Source: Anthoceros angustus (taxonomy: Eukaryota > Streptophyta > Anthocerotopsida > Anthocerotales > Anthocerotaceae). Taken from it: 64,000 bases of DNA. How positions within the stretch are numbered: the stretch's first letter is position 1; each line of letters starts with the position of its first letter. Both the position numbers and the translations under genes were made by a program. Positions 54,443-64,000 of the stretch are shown piece by piece. Location: assembly GCA_010909165.1 (NCBI GenBank), contig MU008219.1, positions 124,001 through 188,000 on the forward strand. The letters run 5' to 3'. Under the pieces are notes generated by a model that was not told where the DNA came from, searched no databases, and was given only the letters and a program-made list of their open reading frames with translations.

Positions 54443-56300
54443 CTTGGAATTGGATTCAAATGCGCTCAAACTAGGCTAACAATGCAATGCAATGCACTCA
54501 AGATTTCTTCCTCCCTGGTGCTGCAGATCCGGGCAGGCCGGATGCAGCAGCGAAAAGCGAGGAAACTGGTGTGAGCGAGAGGCGGCGAGTAGCGTCTTGC
54601 GTCTCGAGAAGGCGAATTTTGAGACGCGGATTATGAGGCGAGAAGGAGGGAAGGAGAGCCTGGGGAGAGCCCTGCGAGGGAGACGGAAGGCGAGGAAGGC
54701 GTGGATGGAGAGATGGTTGGTCCCCCGGTCAGTGGGGCGCGCTTTAAACGGCGAAGTGGCGTACCAAGACGCAGACCCACAGTGCTTGGCGACTTTTCTC
54801 ATCATACAGCAAGGCAAGGGTGAGGGCAACCATGAACACACAGTCGAGTTGGAGACGAGGCGGATTGACCGGGCGTCAATGGGACCCGGCTGGACCCGGG
54901 CCCGGCCACATCAGGTGGGAGCAGTAGGGGACGGGACGGGGACGGAGACGGAGGCGCGGCGTAGCGGCCAGCTCATACGTGCTTTCATTAGGCGCACGTC
55001 GGGGGTTTGGGAAGAAAGGGTTTCCATTTTTGCGATCCGCCAGGCCTGCAGGGCGCAGCGCATCGCGCGCGCTTCCTTCCCGCGGTGCGCGGCGTGGTGT
55101 TTGCTGATTCATTGATCGAGCCTCCGATCGCGGGCGGCGCCCTGGCACGTGGACACCAGGCAGCTCATGCCAGGCATCTCTGAGGTCAGGTCATCAAGGC
55201 TTCTTTGTTTTCCAACTTTCTCCTTTGTTTTCTTTTCTGCAGACCAGGATGCAGCGCGCGGCAGCCACACAGCGGCTGCCTCTGTCAGTGGCGACAGCTG
55301 CGTAGGCGGAGTCAGACCGTTTCCCTCGGTTTTCCCTCCCCTACCTCATCACGCAGGCTTTGGATTGCAGGCTCCCTTGCTCGCACGTGATCAATGCAGG
55401 CAGGGCCCGGCCACCTCCCGCCGATGCTAGTTGACGAGCAGTCGGCAATGTGTCTACTGTTATTACTGTGTTACGGCATCCGGAATCCGGATCATTGTGT
55501 TCACACGCATCTGCATTCTACAATTTACCGGCGCTATTCCCGAGCTACACTATGTCTCCGTCCTCCAACGAGCTGCATTTTCCGGCGCTATATTGCCGAG
55601 CTACCCTACTATGACAGGACTATCCGCTTCACACGCATCTGCACTGGCCGCCGCATTGCTGATGAACTACTACGACATACAGGTCTGCCTTTCAGGCTCC
55701 GGGCCGGTTTAGACGCATCTACCTCCTCGATTCGGCGTCAAGCCTGTAATAGCGAAAAGGACATACAAGCCTTCATCAGGTGGAAAGCTCCTTTCCCGAG
55801 AAGAATTCTCTATTCCAGGGTTCTTCTCTGTTTCCTTGCGGTGACAACTCTCACAGGTCCTTGCGGCTGGAAATCCCCTTCGGCCTCGTCCTGGAGACCA
55901 AAGTCAAGTGTGGAGTATCTTGCAAATACTTGTTGGACCTGGCCCCTGGGCTCCTGGCCGCGCGGGCTACATGTACGTACTCCAGTCATTGCCTGATGAG
56001 CAACCAAGCCTCCCAGCCTCCAAGTACTGCCTCCCTCCGATTGTCCCGTCCCCACACTCGGCAAAATTAATGGACACGTTTTGCCTTGCATGCTGCCAAG
56101 CCAGTGCGAGCAGCCGACCGTCAGCGCGTTTCACTGCTCAGAGCCGAATAATGCAAATTCGGCTCAGAATTTCCCTTTCCCTTTTCCAGTTGTTAATACT
56201 CAACAGTGACTGGTACACGCCGCATCTAGAAAGCTTGATAATATCGTAAATCTCTCCAAACACGGAGAATGTACACTGTACTGTACCCGACTTGACCCTT
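54443..56300. other. Upstream region of SABATH gene and intergenic DNA
   Basis: GC-rich from 54500 to 55150, consistent with a promoter and 5' UTR, then mixed. Frames here have no recognisable domains. Confidence 0.4.
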
Positions 56301-58044
56301 TCCACAGCTCCAACCATTTATTTCTCACCGTCGGACACATGTAACAGGTCATGACTTTTATGTATATTATGATATATACATGATATCTAGGATAATATAT
56401 TATAAATTATATTACTAAATATATATATAATTATATATATGAAATATGTATATTATTATTCAAATCCAGATTTGTGAAAAGTCAAGTCCCAAGTATAGGA
56501 TTGCAGACCTTTTACCTTCTAGCATTATGAATAATAATCAGAAATTAAATTTGAGTACTTAATAAATTACATAATATCATTAATTTATAATTTTATTTTA
56601 ATATAAAAATCTGTAGGTCATTTATAATACCAAGATAGTTCTATTTGGCCTTGATGAAATTGATAAAAAAAGTCCATAAGATTTATATTGAATCATCTAA
56701 AATTGAAACCAAAATGGTTGATTTAAGATGGTGGTCTTTTGCCGATGTGCTCTGTTGGACTTTTGGTTCCTAAGTTCTCCTGGTTATGTGCACATTCTGC
56801 TGGGTTGTACACTATGGCATACCAAAGGGGACAGAGGGGATGGGACATTTTTTTTTTCGCGAAACCCATGCAAGGCGTAGGAATCTTGAGGAATATACCC
56901 TAGATTCCAGTACGGTTTCTTTTCACAAAGATGTGGTCGATGGTCGCTTGGCGCCCTAACCAAGAGCGGCCAAGCACCAAAGGGGACACACACTATGTCC
57001 TCGAAACGGGTGTCTTTGAAAAATTTTCAATGCTTTCACCTTTGAAAACAAAGAGACGGGACACTATGTTTTCGAATGTTTCCGCACTACCTTGTGCCAT
57101 TAAGTTTTCTTCGATGGCATCCAATGGCCGCCAAACCCTAACCTGGCCGTTGCGCCGGCCGCTCCATCTGCTTGACAAACCCTACTCAGCCGCTGGCATG
57201 GGTTTCGCATGCAATGACGGCCACGGCGGGCGCCATGGTTTTATAACCATGCATGTGCCCATGGCCGTGTCCCCGTCTTCGCAGCTATGGACTTTGCGAC
57301 CCTGTATTCCTTAAGGAACCCGCGATGTTGGAAACAATGAGAACCACGATCCTCTTTCAAACAAGAAGAAGCACGATCCGGCTCGAAACAGAAGAGGGAT
57401 GGCCATGAATATGAAAGCCGCCTTCAACCTTCATGTAGGGCCTTGAGGAGGCGGCAAACCTCTCATTACAGATGGGTGCACTAAACATCGTGCATAGAAG
57501 GAAAATCCCCACATCATGCCCAAGACCTTCAACAAAAACATGATTGCAGCCCTTCCATACTACCAAGTCCGCTATACATATAGACCTTTCAATTTACTGC
57601 ACCTAGCCGTCAACCGATCCCAAGCTGCATCCTTTGGCAAAGCCCGACTTGGGCTTGCACCATCTCCACCAATGACGAGGTCGTGAATGCTGTGATCAAG
57701 AGGAGAAGGGCCGTAAATGGTACGTCAAAGGATCACGCCAATCCCATGCATGAGAAAGGCTCATGAGTGGTTTAGGAGCAACCTTAGCATACCGAAATGA
57801 TAGCTCACGAAACATGCCGACACCCAATGAATACATGCCTCACAACCGCATTTGACATCCAGAGGCAAGTTAGCTCACGATTGACAGGGCTCCAAACACA
57901 AATCGACCTATTACCTTGCACACACTCGCATGCTGCTGGTCATACAGAAAAGCCAACTCCTCGCTGTCATGTACCATGAAGGCCAAACGGCAGCACCACA
58001 TATTGCAGCATCAGTAGCCATCAGGCATGGCAACCTGGCAACCT
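56301..58044. other. AT-rich block and unassigned DNA
   Basis: 56350-56700 is strongly AT-rich, with tatatata repeats near 56395-56450. From 56800 on the composition is mixed. The minus frame at 56993-57178 (RVWRPLDAIEENLMAQG) looks protein-like but is unidentified. No gene can be called. Confidence 0.4.
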
Positions 58045-61000
58045 TGCAACCTTCCAGCAACTGTAGTAATTAGGCAGACCACCACCACCACCGCCGTCTA
58101 CCCAACAACCTTGCCAAGAATGTTTACGCTGCGTGCAAAGAGCCAAAATTCACAGCGAAGGGGTGCCATTCCATTGATAAAAAAAGGATGTCCACCGCAC
58201 ATCGAAAATTGCAGCTAGCATCAAACCCTATCTCCATCAAGGCCTTCCTACGGCGCATGCTTTGGCCCCTATGCAAAACCAAAAGCGCTGGCCGATGCAT
58301 CTCTCAAGATAAGGATGACGACGCCTACTTCTCGTCAGTCCATACGCTTGATCATCCGGAGTCTTAATTGTGCTCTCAATGGCCTCGACGGCCGAGCATT
58401 CCGCTGCTCATCGCCCTCTGTCTCCGGCCGGCCACATCCCCGCCTCAGCAGCCCGCGGCCCCGCATTGGGCTGGAGGCACCCGCCTTGGCTGCCATGTTC
58501 CACTGACACCGTGTCCGACCGAGTCGCGCTTCCTCCCCCTTGTGCTCGCCCTCCGCGGAGTTGGGGTCGGAGTTGCACTCCGCTCTCCTTCTTCTTCCGA
58601 CATGGCCTCCGCTCCGCCACCGTCAGCTGCCGTTGCACAAGGGCGGCGGGATTGGACTCGTGGGTGGTTTTGGTGCGTGCACGGGATGGAACCATGCCAG
58701 AAGTGGAGGATGCCCCGGATGAGAGGTGGGCAATGCAGATTGTGGACGAGGAGGGGTTGCAGCACATGCACCGAGGATACCAATTCCAAAGACATGGACG
58801 CTGCTTTCAATTGCGGAGGCTGAGGAACAAGGAGCCCAAAGAACGCAACATTGGTGGGTTGGTGCGGGTCCAACGCGAAGGACAAGGGATGCGAAGGCGA
58901 TGGAGCCGGGCCGCCTTAAAATGCATGCAATGGTGGTGTGGTAAGGCCGGCGCAACTAAGTCATGCTGTGCTTGGTGACGATGGTCACTGTGTACGTGGC
59001 TGGGTTCAATCTCGGCAGCCACGTGTACCATGCGACGGCCGTGGACACGGCGCTCGCATCAGAATCGCGGAGTGCCATGCATGCTACAGCGAAAAGGAGC
59101 ATGCGCGCAGAATCGCAAAGGCGATGGCCGGGTCATGCGAGTGGGGATGCAACACTGGTGCATATCGTAACGGACCGCCCTCGACGCTTCCGACATATGT
59201 GTGGACCGGCAATGGGACTACATGGGCATGTTGGCGATGGCTCGCAAGAATCGGAGGCTGATGACAATTGTTCACAGGCAGAGGCGATTTACGGGTGCCG
59301 CCGGCCTGCGGCAATGTCATTGCCGCTTTCCCGGACAACGAGGATGCGATGTTGTACCGGAGAAGGTCAGAGCTTTTGTCGAAGAGGAGGCATTGCAGTC
59401 GCTCACGCCATCCTCGAGCACCGCCAAAGATATGGGAGCCCAAATTCCGAGTGTTGGGGGCCGCTTGCAACAAAGAGTCTCGTGTTTCTGTTCAACGTGC
59501 ACACACTAGCGTGGCTATTCAGAGACTTGTGGGGTGGAAAGGCGTAGGAATAATGGTGGGGTGAGGATATTTGAGGAAACATTGTATCGTGGATTTGTGG
59601 AACCACCGCGCCTGTGGTCCGTAGATGAGATACTACTCTTACCTCCACGTTCTTGCCCTTCCGCCAAGGAGTTCCGCGTTGGCCTCCCTCGATGGCCCTC
59701 CTGACTTCCCCGCCGATACTTGGGTTGTCTTTTAACAAGCGCCTAAGGGACACCAAGTGTTGTTGGTCCATCATCAAGTCGGCCACCTTGAAAGGCGCGG
59801 TGGCTCCTGCCACACGCCGCCTTGACCCTTCCAGCAATCGTAGTAATTGGACCACCACCACCACCGCCGTCACCCAACAACCTTGTTAAGAATGTTTACG
59901 CGTGCAAGAGCCAAAATTCACGTAAGGTGCCATTCCATTGATAAAAAAGGATGTCCACAGCATCGTGAAATTGCAGCTAGCATCAAACCCTATCTCCATC
60001 ACTGCGTTCCTACGGCGCATGCTTTGGCCCCTATGCAAAACCAAAAGCGCTGATGCATCTCTCGGCCTGAGGATAGCGACGCGCCGCTACTTCTCCTCGT
60101 CGTCCATACGCTTGATCATCTGCTGAGTCTGTGCTCTCAATGGCCTCGGATGCATTCTCATCGCCCTCTGTCTCCGGCCACATCCCCGCGCCCGGGCAGT
60201 CGCGGGCATTGGGCTCGGAGGCACCCGCCTTGGCTGCCATGTTCCACTGACACCGTGTCCGACTCTAGTCGCGCCTTCCTCCCCTTGTGCTCGCCCTCCG
60301 CGGAGTTGGGGTCGGGTTGCACTCCCTCTCCTTCTTCTTCCGACATGGCTTCCATACCGCCCGTGCACAAGGGCGGCGGGATTGGACTCGTGGGTGGTTT
60401 TGGTGCGTGCGGGATGGAACCATGCCGTGGAGGATGCCCCGGATGAGAGGTGGGCAATGCATTGTGGGCGAGGAGGGGTTGCGACACATGCCAGGGATAC
60501 CAATTCAGCATGGACGCTGCTTTCAATTGCGGAGGCCGAACAAGGAGCCCAAAGAACGCAACATTGGTGGGTTGGTGCGGGTCCAACGCTGAAGGACAAG
60601 GGATGCAGGCGATGGGTGGCCGCCTCGTTTAGAAACGAGGCCGCAATGGTGGTGTGGTAAGGCCGATCTAAGTCATGCCGTGCTTGGTGACGATGGTCAC
60701 TGTGTACGTGGGCGGGTTCAATCTCGGCAACCCATGTACCATGCGCGATCGTGGACCGATACCGCCGACGCAAGTGCCATGCATGCTACTGCGAAAGGAG
60801 CATGCGCGCGAGCTCACAAAAGGCGATGCTGGCGATGAGTGGGGATGCAACACTGGTGCATATCGTAACGGACCGTCCTCGCAGTTTCCGCATATGTGTG
60901 GTGACCGGCAATGGGACTACATGGGCATGTTGGCGATGGCTGCGTAATCGGCAGGGGCATGATGACAATTGCCAGCGCGAGGCGGCGACGGTGCGCTGAT

Positions 61001-61540
61001 GCGGCAATGTCGATTGCCGCTTTCTGGACAACGAGGATGCGATGTTGTACCGGAGAAGGTGAGCTTCTTTGGCCGAAGAGGAGGCATTGCGTCGCTCACG
61101 CCATCCTCGAAAATTCGCGCGATGAGCCCGAAATTCCGAGTGTTGGGGGGCTGCTTGCAACAAAGAGTCTCGTGTTTCTGTTCAACGTGCACACACTAGC
61201 GTGGCCTATTACCGTAGACTTGTGGGGTGGAAAGGCGTAGGAATAATGGTGGGGTGAGGATATTTGAGGAAACATTGTATCGTGGATTTGTGGAACCACT
61301 GGCGCCCCAGGGTCCGTATGAGATACTACTCTTACCTCCACGTTCTTGCCCTTCCGGGCCAAGGAGTTCCGGCGTGGTTGCGTCTCCCTGATGGCCCTCC
61401 GGACTTCCTGCCGATACTTCGGGTTGTCTTTTAACAACTGCCTAAGGGACACCAAGTGTTGTTGGTCCATCATCAAGTCGGCCACCTTGAAAGGCGCGGG
61501 TGGTTCCTTTCTGCGTCACGCGTCCGCCTTGACCCTTCCA
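58045..61540 (+). repeat. Tandem duplication, two ~1.75-kb units
   Basis: Unit 1 (58045-59826) and unit 2 (59828-61540) begin at cttccagcaa and align throughout. Anchors include gattggactcgtgggtggtt (58650 and 60382 areas), caacaaagagtctcgtgttt (59469 and 61159) and gttgttggtccatcatcaag (59758 and 61458). Unit 2 is shortened by many 1-10 bp deletions. A minus-strand frame in both contains DLMMDQQHLVSLR and RKGKNVEVRVVSH, which continues the gag-like protein of the element to the right, so at least part of the unit is retroelement-derived. Confidence 0.85.
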
Positions 61541-63292
61541 GCGTTTGCCACCGCCCTGTGGTGGTCGGACCACTGGGTCCTGCCGGATTTCTTCCTGAAG
61601 CATCTCCGTCACTTCTCGGACCACATCCGGTGGGAACTGCGGTGTTGCCTTGGGTGAGTCCGCTTCTCCTGACATTTCCGGGGTTTTGGCTGCTTCTTCT
61701 GGCAGAGCTGCCCGATTTAACTCGTCCTCCTTGGCTGGGACGGCCTCCTTCGCAGGTGTCCCGTCCTCCGTATCCGTTGGGCTATCCCCATTTTTCTTCC
61801 TCTTAAACTGTCTCCTTTCGCTCCTTTCGGCCTGTTGACACTTCCAAGACTCCAGTCCGCCTTCTCCTCCTTAGCCGAACTTGCTTGCACCACTGCCCAA
61901 GTTCCTTCCCACTCCGCCAACCGGCGCCTTCAATCAGCACGGGCGCCTTAGGGAGGAGGCGAGGCGGTCGCGGCTCGCTGGGCGAGCGCACCGTCCCGAG
62001 CGAGGTTCGGACACAAGGTACCGCCCGCCATGTGCCCCCCGCCACAACTTCCACACAGCGCTCAAAGTCCCGTTGCCTTGCCGAGTGGGGTATGGACACG
62101 CTGGAGTAGTGCCCGGGTTCCATGGCCAGCAGCACCACCGCCCGAGAATTCGGGGGCTCCCATGCGTCAGACGGAGGTCGATGCAGACGGACCAATGTGG
62201 GTACATCGTCCCGGGATACCCCCGTGGTGCTTCTTGCACTTGGTATGCATCCTCCCACCTCGACTCTTCCCGTAGTCATACTCCACAGTTCACGGGTCCG
62301 AGGCGCTGGAATGCCCATGTTGGTGACACACCGCACACCATGATGAGTCCGGACCGTGGTGGCCGCCTTACGCCGTTCTTTATCCTTCACGGTTGATCGT
62401 CAACTCCTCCACCCTCTTCATTACCCGTTCTAGATCTTCCCCTCACCCCGCTTCCTTCAAAGGAGCTGGGTCGGTGGACCTCTCGCACTGCAAGTGCATC
62501 ATGACCTCCTTCTTTTCCACCCTCACGACTACGGGCTTCTTCTTCTTATTTTTGGCGGGGTTCTTCTTCTTCCATGACATCCTCGGATTCTTCTTGAGTC
62601 CTCTTCCTCTTCCTCCGATGCTACCCTGCCTCATCATCCTCTTCCGAGGGTTCTTCATCTTGATCCGACCCCGTTTCTTCTTCTTCTTCTTCTTCCTCCC
62701 GAGGCGCCCTCGCCGCTGGTGCATCGATTCTTCATAGTTCTCCGCCGCCCGGACCGCCTTGCTCACATCCTTCTCTGCCAACAGCAGCACGTGCTTAGCC
62801 ATTGGCTTGGATAAGCCAGCTGCGAACCAACGTACCGCCTGCATGGTAGTGTGAGTGGGGTGCCGGTCCCGCAGCGCGTAGAACCGTTCGATGTACGATC
62901 CCAACTTCTCCGTCTTGCCTCGCTTCAGGTTCTCGAGTTTGGACAAGACGTAGCCTTCTTGATCGATTCCACGGAATCTTTCTAAGAAGGCATCCTTCAA
63001 TGCTTCGAAGGTTGCGGGGTGCGCTCGGTATTTCTCCGACCACCAACACCGCTCGCAGACCCTTGGAACCGAATGAGCCGCGATCCGAACCTTCTCCGTT
63101 GAAGTTTGCCCGCGACACGAAATCCTCCACGAAGGTTTCAGCGTCTCTCTCCTTCTTACCTCCAAAGAGGGAATACGCTTGCTTGGTCGACGTTGTTGCC
63201 ATTGCCGCGATCGGCAAGGGTTGAGGAACCGCCCCCCTTACCACCGCCTGACTTGGTGCTGCTTCCTCCTCTCGATCCGACAACTCCACCAC
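61440..63292 (-). mobile_element. Ty3-type retrotransposon gag region, frameshifted
   Basis: Minus-strand reading. MATTSTKQAYSLFGGKKERD and AETFVEDFVSRANFNGE (about 63120-63200) shift frame near 63060 into the capsid segment WWSEKYRAHPATFEALKDAF and LERFRGIDQEGYVLSKLENL (about 62870-63050), the retrotransposon gag (PF03732) pattern. A Lys/Arg-rich segment (about 62590-62700) follows, then degenerate zinc-knuckle-like bits (CHQHGH-like near 62310 and GHYSSV near 62100). A further piece with VVREVTEMLQEEIRQDP lies at 61620. No protease, RT or integrase is found in the window. The frame damage indicates an inactive copy. Confidence 0.75.
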
Positions 63293-63449
63293 GCCACCGT
63301 TGGTGTGACTCGCCGAGCTCGTCGTCTCTCACGTGCTGCGCTCGGGCGCTCGGGCGATCTGGCGTCCGACTCTCGAATTGCCCTTAACTACCTCACGCCC
63401 TCCACGCATCCACGCTTGCTGAGCGATTTCATTCCCAACAGCGCCAAAA
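63293..63449 (-). other. Leader with primer-binding-site-like sequence
   Basis: Between the gag start and the presumed LTR. On the minus strand, right after the LTR end, the sequence reads ttttggcgctgttgggaatg (about 63449-63430). This resembles the TGGCGC-type leader next to the LTR in many plant Ty3 elements. tRNA complementarity was not computed. Confidence 0.4.
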
Positions 63450-64000
63450 TGTGGCGCGACGGCCGACGGCCACCGCACAATCCGTGTCGTTGTAGGAAGG
63501 AGTCCGCTCAAGGGAATGACAGTCTGCTTGCGCTTCAGCGATTCTCGTCTTACTTTGCGTCTGCTCGCCCAACGCACACTATGCCTCACGTTTAACTACT
63601 CGCGCTCACCGCAGCCCGTGTGGCTAAACGCTTAAGGACCCGTTCGCGTCCGTATCGTTCCGTTCGTTCTCACACCTCGTCCGTTCCTCTCTCCTCACAC
63701 TACACTTATCGGTCTTAGGAAAGACGCTGGTTACATGCCCGACCTCCTCCGCTGCTCCACTGGCCTCCGTCCGGCTCAGACGCCTCCGAGTCCCTCCCAC
63801 GTCCGCTCGGCCCGGGCTGCTCGACGAGCACGGGTCCCAGTCACCCTTCCCCGCACACACCACAACACGTTAGGTCCGTCACGGGACCACGATCAATCTC
63901 TCCGAGTCGCCGTGCTCGCCTGACTCAGACTCACGTTAGCAAGAAGACACACAAGGTCTCGAAGATCAACACCAAGAGAAGATGATTTATTCAGGCAGCC
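63450..64000 (-). mobile_element. Presumed 5' LTR of the Ty3-type element, runs off window
   Basis: The plus strand starts TG at 63450, right beside the primer-binding-like site; the minus strand therefore ends in CA there. The other end is beyond 64000. Reading frames here have no domain. Assignment depends on position next to the gag region. Confidence 0.4.

Noticed and set aside
53450-54574. 374-residue plus-strand frame
   Set aside because: Antisense to the SABATH methyltransferase, spans its introns, and has no domain.

Overview
The window looks like nuclear DNA of a land plant. Supporting this are plant-type spliced genes (CAAX protease STE24, SAM50, eL32, a nuclear group II intron maturase, a SABATH methyltransferase, a MES-type methylesterase, an EXORDIUM-like protein, a GT14 glycosyltransferase), a plant-type tRNA-Pro(AGG), telo-box promoter motifs, and Ty1/copia and Ty3 retroelement remains. 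A non-flowering plant (moss, liverwort, hornwort, lycophyte or fern) seems likely, but that is inference and I cannot name the species. Gene models below were assembled by hand from reading frames, GT/AG sites and codon phase.

Layout. 1-5.4 kb: repeat-rich flank with an LTR remnant and one small spliced gene for a putative secreted protein. 5.4-23.4 kb: a compact gene-rich block. STE24 (-) is divergent from a conserved membrane protein (+). A LysM protein (-) faces away from eL32 (+). A nuclear maturase (+) converges on SAM50 (-), which is divergent from a two-repeat trihelix/SANT-like regulator (+). A methylesterase (+) follows. 23.4-34.2 kb: AT-rich DNA and several minisatellites, including a 23-bp array, with one intact EXORDIUM-like gene. 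Broken LRR and transposon-like coding remains end this stretch.

34.2-47.0 kb: three head-to-tail GT14 glycosyltransferase units on the minus strand. Only the middle one is intact. The first is cut off after its N-terminus. The third is split by about 6.7 kb of inserted DNA (a decayed copia element plus a ~1-kb tandem duplication) and cut again by an LTR. 47-54.4 kb: repeats, tRNA-Pro, an unidentified decayed coding stretch, then an intact SABATH carboxyl methyltransferase. 54.4-64 kb: no recognisable host gene; an AT-rich block, a ~1.75-kb tandem duplication, and the gag and LTR end of a Ty3-type element on the minus strand.

Functional links. SAM50 and the maturase both serve mitochondria (outer-membrane beta-barrel insertion and group II intron splicing). 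The methylesterase and the SABATH methyltransferase catalyse opposite reactions on small carboxylic acids, though their substrates cannot be read from sequence. No defence island, CRISPR array or clearly new multi-gene system is visible. The most unusual material is structural: hairpins, coding-derived satellites and nested duplications.
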